From assembly GCA_041389525.1 (NCBI GenBank), contig JAWKRR010000082.1, forward strand, positions 1 through 27,603: a stretch of DNA of 27,603 bases. Direction: 5' to 3'. Positions 8,099 through 17,003 of the stretch are shown one piece after another. The first letter of the stretch is position 1. Every line of letters begins with the position of its first letter. Origin of the DNA: JACKFB01 sp041389525 (GTDB taxonomy: Bacteria; Myxococcota_A; UBA9042; PHBI01; JACKFB01). Position numbers and translations under genes: made by a program. The notes beneath the pieces were generated by a model. It made no database searches. It was given only the letters and a program-made list of their open reading frames with translations, and had not been told where the DNA came from.

Positions 8099-8495
8099 AG
8101 CGCTCACTGCTCAGCGTGTTCGTGACCTTCGCGGCGCTGCTGGTCGGCTGCGGCGGCCCCGCGGTGCTCGCCCCCACGGAGGCCGACCTCGCGCGCATCA
8201 GCGGGCGCTGGCCGGACGCGAGCCTGGCCCAGCTCACCGAGGGCCACCGGACCTACCGCGCCCGCTGCTCGAGCTGCCACCGCACCATCGCCCCGAGCGA
8301 GCTGGCGCCTGAGGACTGGCCCGACGCCGTCGCCGACATGCGCGAGCGCGCCCGCCTCACCCCGGCCGACGAGGTCGCCGTGACCCGCTTCCTCGTGGCC
8401 GCATCCCTCTACAACCCAGGCGGCGCCTCGCAAGACGAGCCCACCGCCCCCGCAGAACCCGCTCTCTCTCCACCCCAGCCCGAAGGACCTACTCG

Positions 8496-8499
<4 letters not shown>
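8095..8499 (+). CDS. Monoheme cytochrome c-like lipoprotein
   Basis: A 134-residue protein. The leader ends in LVGC with lipidation at Cys19. One heme-c attachment motif, CSSCH (58-62), is followed by a short helical domain with Met82 in ADMRER as a plausible distal ligand, and then by a Pro/Glu-rich tail. A c-type heme tethered in the periplasm would pass electrons to or from the di-heme oxidoreductase encoded two genes downstream. It overlaps the upstream gene by GTGA and the downstream imelysin start by ATGA, so it is firmly inside the operon. It is short for a free cytochrome c but typical for a single-domain electron shuttle. Confidence 0.85.
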
Positions 8500-9677
<1,178 letters not shown>

Positions 9678-9681
9678 CGCC

Positions 9682-11082
9682 ATGCGCGTCGCCCGCACCG
9701 CAGCCCTCGTCCTCACCCTCGCCTCGCTGGCGGCCTGCGCCGACGGCGGCGGCGACGCAGCCAGCCTGCACCCCGACGAGTGGCTGCCGGGCGGCGCGAC
9801 GACCAACACGCTCCTCTTCGGCAGCAACGCCTTCACCCGCCCCGCCGAGAACATCACCGAAGCGCACGCCCTGCTCTTTTACTCAGGCAACAGCGGCTTC
9901 AACCAGGCGTGGGTCCAAGCCCCGGCCAGCACCACCACCCACGACGGCCTCGGCCCCATCTTCAACGCCCGCTCCTGCGCCGCCTGCCACTTCAAAGACG
10001 GCCGCGGCCGCCCTCCCCTCGACAGCGACGAGCCCTTCCTCGGCCTGCTCCTGCGCCTCAGCGTCCCCGGCGACGCCCCCCACGGCGAGCCCGTCCCCGA
10101 CCCGGTCTACGGCGGCCAGCTCCAGCCCTTCGGCGTCCTGGGCGTCGCCGCCGAGGGCCGCCCCACCGTCACCACCGAGGAGATCCACGGCGAATACGAC
10201 GACGGCACCCCGTACACCCTGCTGGCGCCTACCTATTCCATCGAGGATCCCGCCTACGGCCCGCTGTCGCCGGACCTCCGCATCTCGCCCCGCGTCGCCC
10301 CCGCCACCATCGGCATGGGCCTGCTCGAGGCCATCCCCGACGCCCGCCTCGCCGCCCTCGAAGACCCCGACGACCTCGACGGCGACGGCATCTCCGGCCG
10401 CCGCAACCGCGTCTGGGACGTCGAGCTCGAGGACGTCGTCACCGGCCGCTTCGGCTGGAAAGCCGAGCAACCCACCGTGCGCCAGCAGTCCGCCGCCGCC
10501 TTCAACGGCGACATCGGCGTCAGCTCGCCCATGTTCGAGGGCTCCGACTGCACCCCGGCCCAGCAATCCTGCCTGGACGCCCACAGCGGCGGCGACCCCG
10601 AGCTCACGAACGAGCTCCTCGACCGCGTCGAGCTTTACTGCCAGCTCCTCGCCGTCCCCGCCCGCTCCGCCCACGCCAAACCCGAGGTCCTGCGCGGCAA
10701 ACGCCTCTTCGCCGAAGCCGGCTGCGACAGCTGCCACACGCCGAACCACCGCACCTCGCCGGACGCCGCCCTCGAAGAGCTGCGCGACCAGCACATCTGG
10801 CCCTACACCGACCTGCTGCTCCACGACATGGGCGACGCGCTGTCGGACCACCGCCCCAGCTTCGCCGCCACCGGCGCCGAGTGGCGCACCCCGCCCTTGT
10901 GGGGCCTGCGCTACAACCTCGTCGTCAACGGCCACGACCGCCTGCTCCACGACGGCCGCGCCCGCGGCACCGCCGAGGCGATCCTCTGGCACGGCGGCGA
11001 GGGCGAGGCCTCCCGCGACGCCTTTCGCGCCATGACGGCCGCCGATCGCCAAGCGCTCATCGCCTTCGTTGAGTCCCTGTGA
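9682..11082 (+). CDS. Di-heme oxidoreductase (DUF1111 family) lipoprotein
   Basis: A 466-residue periplasmic protein with lipobox LAAC (Cys19) and two c-heme sites, CAACH (99-103) and CDSCH (348-352). The N-terminal wording (NTLLFGSNAF, FNARSCAACHFKDGRGRPP, LLLRLSVPG) and the C-terminal block (TPPLWGLRY, LLHDGRARG, AILWHGGEG) are those of the putative thiol oxidoreductase/di-heme oxidoreductase family that accompanies imelysins. An Asp-rich turn DLDGDGISGRRN (231-242) looks like a calcium site, as in related di-heme peroxidases. A role in redox handling of captured metal is inferred. It starts four bases after the first imelysin and its stop overlaps the next start (GTGA). Confidence 0.93.
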   Translation: MRVARTAALVLTLASLAACADGGGDAASLHPDEWLPGGATTNTLLFGSNAFTRPAENITEAHALLFYSGNSGFNQAWVQAPASTTTHDGLGPIFNARSCAACHFKDGRGRPPLDSDEPFLGLLLRLSVPGDAPHGEPVPDPVYGGQLQPFGVLGVAAEGRPTVTTEEIHGEYDDGTPYTLLAPTYSIEDPAYGPLSPDLRISPRVAPATIGMGLLEAIPDARLAALEDPDDLDGDGISGRRNRVWDVELEDVVTGRFGWKAEQPTVRQQSAAAFNGDIGVSSPMFEGSDCTPAQQSCLDAHSGGDPELTNELLDRVELYCQLLAVPARSAHAKPEVLRGKRLFAEAGCDSCHTPNHRTSPDAALEELRDQHIWPYTDLLLHDMGDALSDHRPSFAATGAEWRTPPLWGLRYNLVVNGHDRLLHDGRARGTAEAILWHGGEGEASRDAFRAMTAADRQALIAFVESL

Positions 11083-12182
11083 GACAGCCCGCGCCAGCGA
11101 TTTTCGGGCTCTCGGCCCTCGCCCTCGTCGCCGCGTCCAGCGTCGCGTGCGGCCCCACCGAGATCCCCGACAAGCGCCGCGCCCTGCTCGAGTCCTGGGG
11201 CGAGGACGTGCTCCTGCCGCTCTACCGCGACTTCGAGGCCCGCACCGCCGAGCTCGACGACGCGGCCGAGACTCTCTGCCAGAGCCTGAACGCCGCCGAT
11301 CTCGGGCTGGCTCGCGACGCATGGTGGGCGGCCAGGGCCCCCTGGAAACAGGCCGAGGTCTTCGGCTTCGGCCCCTACTCCGAGGAGCCGGTCCGCCTCG
11401 GCCCCAAGATCGACTTTTGGCCAGTCCGCGCCGACGCGATCGACGCGCTGCTCGCCTCCGACGCCGTCATCGACGACGCTCTGGTCGCCACCCTCGGCGC
11501 GACCCAGACGGGGATGCCAGTCATCGAGGTCCTGCTCTACGCCCACGGCGACGACGCCGACTGGCTCGCCGCCGACCCGCGCCGCTGCGCCTACCTCACC
11601 GGCCTCACCGCCGACCTGCGCGTCCACGCCACCGAGATCCGCGCGGCCTGGGACCCTGAGGCCGGCGCCTACCTCAACCACCTGACCGAGGCCGGGCGCC
11701 AGGACGACGCCTTCAGCACACTGCAGATGGCGCTGGCCGAGATGGTCGGCCGCATGGCGTTCACCGTCGAGAACATCCGAAACGACCGCCTCGGCCGCCC
11801 CGTCGGCCTCACCTCCGGCGGCACGCCCCAGCCCGCCAAGGCCGAGTCCCAATCGAGCGGCCGCTCCATCGAGGACATCCGTGACGCCCTGCGCGGCGTC
11901 GCCCTGCTCTTCGACGGCGGCGACGCCCCCGGCGCCCAGGGCCTCGACGGCTACCTCATCGAGCGCGAGCGCCCGTTTACAAAGCGCATGGCGACGGCGC
12001 TGGCCGCCGCCCACGCCGCCCTGGACGCCATCCCAGGCCCCCTCACCGAGGCCGTCGACAGCGCGCCAGAGTCCGTCATCGCGGCCATCGCGGCCCTGGG
12101 CGACCTCCAGCGCCTCATCCAGGTCGACATCGCCAACGCGCTGTCGGTGACCGTCGGCTTCAACGACAACGACGGCGACTGA
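11079..12182 (+). CDS. Second imelysin-family protein, degenerate GxHxxE
   Basis: A 367-residue exported protein with a leader ending in SSVAC (possible lipidation at Cys24). The imelysin outline is clear: ARDAWWAARAPWKQAEVFGFGPY (80-100), then GMPVIEVLLYA at the motif position (145 onward), SGG and a long C-terminal helical bundle (DALRGVALLFDG, DLQRLIQVDIANALSVTVGF). The motif His is replaced by Pro147 while Gly145 and Glu150 remain, as in the second imelysin of similar clusters. This suggests different metal chemistry or a structural partner role. GTG start inside the GTGA overlap with the di-heme gene. Only two bases separate it from the carboxylase gene. Confidence 0.88.
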   Translation: MRQPAPAIFGLSALALVAASSVACGPTEIPDKRRALLESWGEDVLLPLYRDFEARTAELDDAAETLCQSLNAADLGLARDAWWAARAPWKQAEVFGFGPYSEEPVRLGPKIDFWPVRADAIDALLASDAVIDDALVATLGATQTGMPVIEVLLYAHGDDADWLAADPRRCAYLTGLTADLRVHATEIRAAWDPEAGAYLNHLTEAGRQDDAFSTLQMALAEMVGRMAFTVENIRNDRLGRPVGLTSGGTPQPAKAESQSSGRSIEDIRDALRGVALLFDGGDAPGAQGLDGYLIERERPFTKRMATALAAAHAALDAIPGPLTEAVDSAPESVIAAIAALGDLQRLIQVDIANALSVTVGFNDNDGD

Positions 12183-12184
12183 GC

Positions 12185-13528
12185 GTGGCGGCGCCGCAGC
12201 GGCTCGCCGCCCGCCTCGCTGCGCCGCGAGACGCCGCCGGCCTCGCCGCCTTCCGCGTCCTCTTCGGCGCCCTGATGCTGGCCGCGACCCTGCGCTTCTG
12301 GGCCAAGGGCTGGGTCGACACCCTCTATGTCGAGCCCGCCTTTCACTTCACCTGGGCCGGCTTCGACTGGGTGCGCCCCTGGCCCGGCGCCTGGATGGAG
12401 GTCCACTTCGCCCTGATGGCCTTGGCCGCCCTCAGCCTCACGCTCGGCTACCGAACCCGCGTCTCCGCAGGCGCCTTCTGGCTGTTTTTCACCTACGCCG
12501 AGCTCATCGACAAGGCGACCTACCTCAACCACTACTACCTGGTCAGCCTGCTCGCCCTCCTCTTGGCGGTCCTCCCCTCGGGCGCCGCCTACTCCCTCGA
12601 CGCCCGCCGCCGCGGAGGCCCGCGCCCCGTCCCCCTCGGCGCCTACGCCCTGCTGCGCGCCCAGGTCGCCGTGGTCTACGTCTTCGCCGGCCTCGCCAAG
12701 CTCGACGCCGACTGGCTGCTCCGCGCCGAGCCGCTGCACACCTGGCTGCAAGCCCACGCCCACCTGCCGCTGCTCGGCCCCCTGCTCGCCACGCCCGCCG
12801 CCGCCCTCGCCATGTCCTGGGCCGGCGCGCTCTACGACCTCACCATCGCGGGCTTCCTGCTCTGGCGCCCCAGCCGCCCCTTCGCCTTCGCCGCCGCCGC
12901 CCTCTTCCACGTCGGCATCTGGCTGCTCTTCCCGGTCGGCATGTTCTCGTGGGTGATGCTGGTCTGCACCACCGTCTTCTTCGACCCCGACTGGCCCCGC
13001 CGCTGGTTCGGCGCGCCCGAGCCGCCCGGCGCTTCGAGTCAAGCCAGCCCGCCCCGCCTCCCCAGCCTCGCGATCCCGCTGGCGAGCGCGTGGCTCCTCA
13101 TCCAACTCGCCCTGCCGCTGCGCCACCTCGCCTACCCGGGCGCGGTGAACTGGACCGAGGAGGGCTTCCGCTTCGCGTGGCGCGTCATGCTCACCGAGAA
13201 GACCGGCCAGGCCGAGTTCGAGCTGCGCACCGCCGATTCACCCAGCCCGCGCCTGATCTTTCCGCAGCGCGACCTCACGCCGCTGCAGGCGAAGATGATG
13301 TCGACCCAGCCCGACATGATCCACGATTACGCGCACTTCCTCGCCGCCCGGGCCCGCGCCGAGGGCCAGCAGGACGTTCGGGTCTACGCCCACGTCACCG
13401 CCGCGCTGAACGGGCGCCCAAGCCAGCCGCTCATCGACCCCCGCGTCGACCTCGCCGCCCAGCCGCGGACGCTGCTCGGCGCCAGCCCGTGGATCCTGCC
13501 GCTGCGCCAGCCTCAGCCCAGCGAGTAG
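12185..13528 (+). CDS. Vitamin K-dependent gamma-carboxylase homologue (HTTM)
   Basis: A 447-residue multi-pass membrane protein, full length compared with the catalytic core of VKGC. Motifs in order are: YLNHYYLVSLLALL (113 on, His116), VYVFAGLAKLDADWL (with Lys172 aligned to the catalytic Lys218 of human GGCX), LFHVGIWLLFPVGMFSWVML (His242), FFDPDWP, then the soluble part with NWTEEGFRFAWRVML and, near the end, DPRVDL and SPWILPL. VKGC adds CO2 to glutamates using reduced vitamin K; bacterial relatives may do related or different chemistry. Retention of the Lys and His residues suggests an active enzyme. It starts two bases after the second imelysin, so it belongs to the Fur-box operon. It has a weak ribosome site and is probably translated by coupling. 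It overlaps the convergent DUF1304 gene by 16 bp. Confidence 0.9.
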   Translation: MAAPQRLAARLAAPRDAAGLAAFRVLFGALMLAATLRFWAKGWVDTLYVEPAFHFTWAGFDWVRPWPGAWMEVHFALMALAALSLTLGYRTRVSAGAFWLFFTYAELIDKATYLNHYYLVSLLALLLAVLPSGAAYSLDARRRGGPRPVPLGAYALLRAQVAVVYVFAGLAKLDADWLLRAEPLHTWLQAHAHLPLLGPLLATPAAALAMSWAGALYDLTIAGFLLWRPSRPFAFAAAALFHVGIWLLFPVGMFSWVMLVCTTVFFDPDWPRRWFGAPEPPGASSQASPPRLPSLAIPLASAWLLIQLALPLRHLAYPGAVNWTEEGFRFAWRVMLTEKTGQAEFELRTADSPSPRLIFPQRDLTPLQAKMMSTQPDMIHDYAHFLAARARAEGQQDVRVYAHVTAALNGRPSQPLIDPRVDLAAQPRTLLGASPWILPLRQPQPSE

Positions 13529-13884
13529 AAGGACGCCAGCGCCGCGACCGCAGGCAGCGCCTGGATGAACAGGATCCCGCGGGAGGCGGTGGCCGCGCCG
13601 TAGAGCCCGGCGATCACCACGCAGCCGAGGAAGAACACGATGAACGCCGTGCCCGTGTCGGTGCCGGCGGTCTGAAGCCCCACCGCGAGCCCGGCGGCCA
13701 GAAACCCGTTGTAGAGGCCTTGGTTTTTGGCCAGGACCGCGCCGGACTTCGCGTCCGCGTCGCTGGTGCGGAAGACCTTGCGGCCGACCGGGTGCTCCCA
13801 GAGGAACATCTCGAGCACGAGGAAGCCGACATGGAGGACGGCGACCAGCACGATGAGGCCGACGGTCAGCGGGTGAAGCGGCAT
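13513..13884 (-). CDS. DUF1304 family small membrane protein
   Basis: A 123-residue protein with four predicted membrane helices: LTVGLIVLVAVLHVGFLVLE, NGFLAAGLAVGLQTAG, FIVFFLGCVVIAGLYGAA and ILFIQALPAVAALASFYSL. The EMFLWEHPVGRKVF segment followed by AVLAKNQGLYNGFLAAGL is diagnostic of DUF1304. Family function is unknown. The ATG was chosen for the GGAG nine bases upstream; the frame is open 24 codons earlier but overlaps the preceding gene. It lies 37 bp after the thioredoxin/TPR gene on the same strand. Its 3' end overlaps the 3' end of the convergent carboxylase gene. Confidence 0.9.
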   Translation of the reverse strand: MPLHPLTVGLIVLVAVLHVGFLVLEMFLWEHPVGRKVFRTSDADAKSGAVLAKNQGLYNGFLAAGLAVGLQTAGTDTGTAFIVFFLGCVVIAGLYGAATASRGILFIQALPAVAALASFYSLG

Positions 13885-13921
13885 GGCGTGGGGCTCCGGC
13901 GAGGCGGGGTGCGGCGACCCG

Positions 13922-15232
13922 TCAATCTTGCATCGCGGCTGAGATTTCCGCGACAAGCGCCTCGATGCGCTCTTTACGCGGGCCGTAGGCGAGCTCGGCG
14001 GCGCGCTGGGCCAGCGGCAGCGCCTCGGCGTCGCGGCCCAGCTTTCGCAGCACCCACGCGGCGCGGTAGGGCGGGTCGTACTGGTCGGGCAGCGCCGCGA
14101 TGAGCTCGTGAATCCACGGCAGGATCGCCTCGCCGCGGCCGAGGGCCACGTAGACCTCGGAGCGCGGCCACACGTAGGTCATCTGGGCGGAGGCGCTGGG
14201 GGCGGCTTCGACGGCGGCGTCGAGGAGCTGGGCCTGGGTCTCGGCGGCGCGGCGGGCATCGTCGGGGCGGCCGAGGGCGATGTAGACCTCGCGCAGGGTG
14301 GACAGCGCGTCGGAGCGGTCGTCGGCGGTCAAGGACGCGGTGGGCTCGGCGGCCAGCCACGCGAGCGACGCCTGGGGCGCGACCAGGACCGAGCGCAGGG
14401 TCGCGGCCAGGGGCTTGTCGCCCAGCCTGGTCGCGCAGAGCGAGGCGTAGACTGTGAAATCGGAGCCGCTGGCGTCTTTGCCCGAGACGGCGCGCGGCAG
14501 CTCGGCCAGGGCCAGCTCGGCGCAGGCTTTGAAGCGCTCCTGGCGGTACAGCGTGCGCGCGAGGCGGACCAGCACCTCGGGCGCGCGCGGCCAGTCCCGC
14601 GGCGCGAGGCTGAGCGCCTTTCGGTAGGCGGCCTCGGCCCGCTTATAGCGCCGCGCGGCCACGTCCCGGTCACCCTGCCGCAGGTGCCAGAGCGCGGTGT
14701 CCTTGGCCAGGGCCGCCGACTCGCGCGTACCGTCCTCGCCGCGCACCAGAAACTCGCGAAACCCCTTCGCGGTGGTCGACCCGGCCTGGCTCGCCTGAAT
14801 CAGCCCGTCGGGCGAGACCACGTAGAAGGTCGGCCACACCTCGGGCCGAAATCGCGCGATGGCGCCTGCGTTTTCGGGGCGGTCGGTGTCCAGCGCCAGC
14901 CACACGAAGCGCGGCTCCATCGCCAAGAGCGCGGGGTCCTTGAACACGACGTGCTGCATGGACAGGCAGGTGTGGCACCAGGGCGCCCAGAGGTCGATGA
15001 CCAGCGGCCGGTCGGTCGCCTTGGCCAGCGCGAGCGCCTTGTCCAGGTCGTCCTCGATGAAGCTGAGCCCGCCCTCGTGGACGGCCGGCTCGCTCGCCTG
15101 CTGAGCCGACACGGGCTGCGCCTCTGCCCCTTGACCGGCCTCGATCTCGGGCTGTGTCTGCGCCCCGGACCCGGCGGTCGCGCACCCACCCAAGAGCAAC
15201 CCTAGCGCCGCACCCAGAAACCTGCGATTCAT
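13922..15232 (-). CDS. Thioredoxin-fold and TPR lipoprotein
   Basis: A 436-residue protein. Lipobox LLGGC (Cys17), a Gln/Glu/Ala-rich linker (18-50), and a thioredoxin domain (about 55-165) with WAPWCHTC (Cys86 and Cys89) and the cis-Pro at WPTF (Pro134). The rest is helical TPR-like repeat (about 180-430; AYRKALSLAPRDWPRAPEVL, AAWVLRKLGRDAEALPLAQR). The CHTC active site resembles the DsbD C-terminal/thioredoxin-7 group, so it may reduce or isomerise disulfides in envelope proteins while the repeats bind clients. GAGG directly before the ATG supports the start. It is divergent from the SIMPL gene and followed by DUF1304 after 37 bp. Confidence 0.9.
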   Translation of the reverse strand: MNRRFLGAALGLLLGGCATAGSGAQTQPEIEAGQGAEAQPVSAQQASEPAVHEGGLSFIEDDLDKALALAKATDRPLVIDLWAPWCHTCLSMQHVVFKDPALLAMEPRFVWLALDTDRPENAGAIARFRPEVWPTFYVVSPDGLIQASQAGSTTAKGFREFLVRGEDGTRESAALAKDTALWHLRQGDRDVAARRYKRAEAAYRKALSLAPRDWPRAPEVLVRLARTLYRQERFKACAELALAELPRAVSGKDASGSDFTVYASLCATRLGDKPLAATLRSVLVAPQASLAWLAAEPTASLTADDRSDALSTLREVYIALGRPDDARRAAETQAQLLDAAVEAAPSASAQMTYVWPRSEVYVALGRGEAILPWIHELIAALPDQYDPPYRAAWVLRKLGRDAEALPLAQRAAELAYGPRKERIEALVAEISAAMQD

Positions 15233-15336
15233 CGCCTCACCTCGTCCGCCAAGTCCCCGCGGCGGCGTGCTCGTCCCCGGGAATAGTACCCCTACCCTAT
15301 GCGTAGATGGCGCACCCCGTGACACAGGATTCCCCG

Positions 15337-16101
15337 ATGGCGTCAGAAAGTTCGCTGCGTGCGTGGTCGCTGCTGGTGGTGCTCCCGGCCCTGGCGCTGG
15401 TCGGCGCGGTCTGGGTGGCGTCGAGCACGTGGGAGCGCGTCCGGACCCGCCCGGTCGAGCGCACCATCGAGGTCACCGGCTCGGCGAAGAAGCGCATCAT
15501 CAGTGATCTCATCGAGTGGAACGCCGAGATCGCCACCCGCGACGCCGACCGCACCGAGTCGTACCGCGCGCTGCGCCGCCACACCGAGGCCGCGCTGACC
15601 TGGCTGAAGACCCAGGGCGTGGCCGACGGCGACGTGCGCGTCTCGTCGGTCTCGACGCGCGAGATCATCGACACCGAGTACGTCGGGGTCGGCGAGGAGC
15701 GCATCGCCCGCCAGGTCTCGCGAGGCTGGCACGCCGAACAGACCATCTCGCTGCGCTCGAGCGACATGGCGCGCGTGGAGAAGGTCAGCCGCGAGATCAC
15801 CTCGCTGCTGGAGCAAGGCGTCCCGATCACCTCGTATCCGCCTCAGTATTTCTACACGAAGCTCAGCGAGGTGAAGGTCGACATGCTCGCCGAAGCCGCC
15901 GCCGACGCCAGGGGCCGCGCCGAGAACATCGTCCGCTCCGGAGGCGGCACGGGGATCGACACGATGATCTCGGCCGACATGGGGGTCATCAACGTCAACC
16001 CGGCGAACTCGACCGCGACCTCATGGGACGGCAACAACGACACCACGTCGCTGGAAAAAGACATCATCACCATCGTCCACATGAGCTTCACGCTAAAGTA
16101 G
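15337..16101 (+). CDS. SIMPL-domain (DUF541) protein
   Basis: A 254-residue protein with one N-terminal membrane segment (LLVVLPALALVGAVWVASS) and an extracytoplasmic SIMPL domain: RTIEVTGSAKKRIISDLIEW, an alternating helix with TWLKTQGV, a DVRVSSVSTREI strand, and a conserved ISADMGVINVNPANS tail. SIMPL proteins form oligomers in the envelope and are linked to oxidative-stress resistance and signalling; the exact job here is unknown. The ATG at 15337 is preferred because AGGA sits seven bases upstream; another ATG ten codons earlier (15307) lacks one. Divergent from the thioredoxin/TPR gene across about 100 bp, and 43 bp before DUF2277. Confidence 0.88.
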   Translation: MASESSLRAWSLLVVLPALALVGAVWVASSTWERVRTRPVERTIEVTGSAKKRIISDLIEWNAEIATRDADRTESYRALRRHTEAALTWLKTQGVADGDVRVSSVSTREIIDTEYVGVGEERIARQVSRGWHAEQTISLRSSDMARVEKVSREITSLLEQGVPITSYPPQYFYTKLSEVKVDMLAEAAADARGRAENIVRSGGGTGIDTMISADMGVINVNPANSTATSWDGNNDTTSLEKDIITIVHMSFTLK

Positions 16102-16144
16102 CCGCCCACCAACCCGCGGCCCCAGCCGCGCGGAGGCCGGCCCC

Positions 16145-16420
16145 ATGTGCAGAAACATCCGAACCCTCCACGGCTTCGAGCCCCCCGCGACCGACGAAGA
16201 GGTCCACGCCGCGGCGCTCCAGTTCGTGCGAAAAATCAGCGGCAGCACCCGCCCATCCAAGCGAAACCAGGAGGCCTTCGACGAAGCCGTCGAGGCCATC
16301 CAGTCCATCGCCCGCACGCTCATCGACCGCCTGGAGACCCAGGCCCCGCCAAAGAACCGCGAGGTCGAGGCCGCCAAAGCCCGCGCGCGCTTCGTCGCGA
16401 GGGAACGCCGGGCGGATTGA
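16145..16420 (+). CDS. DUF2277 family protein
   Basis: A 91-residue cytoplasmic protein. The start MCRNIRTLHGFEPPATDEEV and the block AALQFVRKISGSTRPSKRNQ are diagnostic of DUF2277, a short helical family of unknown function. GGAGG is eight bases before the ATG. The C-terminal third is Lys/Arg-rich (KNREVEAAKARARFVARERR), which would fit nucleic-acid contact, but that is speculation. It probably shares a transcript with the SIMPL gene. The 141 bp after it (16421-16561) hold no gene I can support. Confidence 0.92.
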   Translation: MCRNIRTLHGFEPPATDEEVHAAALQFVRKISGSTRPSKRNQEAFDEAVEAIQSIARTLIDRLETQAPPKNREVEAAKARARFVARERRAD

Positions 16421-16561
16421 TCGGCAGTCCGCGGCGGGCTGTCCCACGACCGATTTCGTAGCCAGGTCGACGAACGCGCCCGGAAGAAGACGACGACGGT
16501 GGGTGTGGGGCGCGTCCGTGGTCACCGCGCCCAATGACGATGGCTCAGCGTGCGGGCCGCG

Positions 16562-16764
16562 TCACCGCCCGCTCGAATCGAGCGCTCGTCTCCAGGTGGC
16601 GTCGAGTCCAAGCTCGGTGATCCAAGGGTCCAGCACGGTTCGATCCAGCCCGTCGTCACCGAGGGTCGCGATCATGGCGCGGATGTCACGGAGGTGACGA
16701 AGTAGCGCAGCCCAAGCGCGTCGAGCGGGGCTGTGAAAAGCCCCAAGAGATCAAGTGGTTGCAA
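16562..16764 (-). pseudogene. Nucleotidyltransferase remnant with internal deletion
   Basis: Two fragments of what looks like one nucleotidyltransferase-fold gene are joined out of frame. From a TTG at 16764, a frame reads as the family's usual beginning (PLDLLGLFTAPLDALGLRYF, then VTS), which in intact members continues into a G-S-V-A loop and the D-x-D site. It then ends at an early stop. In the next frame from about 16696, the reading LRHLRDIRAMIATLGDDGLD continues to a stop with WITELGLDATWRRAL, which resembles the usual C-terminus. The catalytic middle, roughly 100 codons, is missing. It follows and overlaps the small helical gene that often precedes such enzymes. Recognised from memory of the family; an alignment is needed to confirm it. 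Confidence 0.55.
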
Positions 16765-16948
16765 GCAGGAAAATCTCCGTAACCTGCGCCTCGACCTGGG
16801 CCTCGGACCATTCGGGGTGCTGCTGCCGAACCCAGTCGGCCTTCAGCGCGCGGGCCGACCAGTACAGCGCATGGAACTGGGCGAGCTTCTCGGCCGGGTT
16901 CATCCGGCGATATGCGGCGATCTGGGCGGGATGGAGCGCGTCGTCCAT
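16751..16948 (-). CDS. Small helical protein, partner of a nucleotidyltransferase
   Basis: A 65-residue Ala-rich helical protein with the pattern YRRMNPAEKLAQFHALYWSA, then QQHPEWSEAQVEAQVTEIFL. I associate this pattern (r-x-M-s-P-x-e-K-l, then R..HPxwse.ev...v...fL) with short proteins encoded immediately before nucleotidyltransferase-fold genes. Such pairs are probably two-component modules, but their function is not established. The gene appears intact although the downstream partner is collapsed. No ribosome site is visible before the ATG (the upstream run is C-rich), so the start could be later, for example at the Met of RRMNP. Confidence 0.6.
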   Translation of the reverse strand: MDDALHPAQIAAYRRMNPAEKLAQFHALYWSARALKADWVRQQHPEWSEAQVEAQVTEIFLLATT

Positions 16949-17003
16949 GGGGGGGAGGTTATCACGTCGGTCGTGCTGGCGGCGACATGCGCGTCTCGCG
17001 ACG

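Noticed and set aside
16421..16561. Short coding gene after DUF2277
   Set aside because: No frame with a ribosome site or family pattern; likely flanking debris of the decayed gene or plain spacer.
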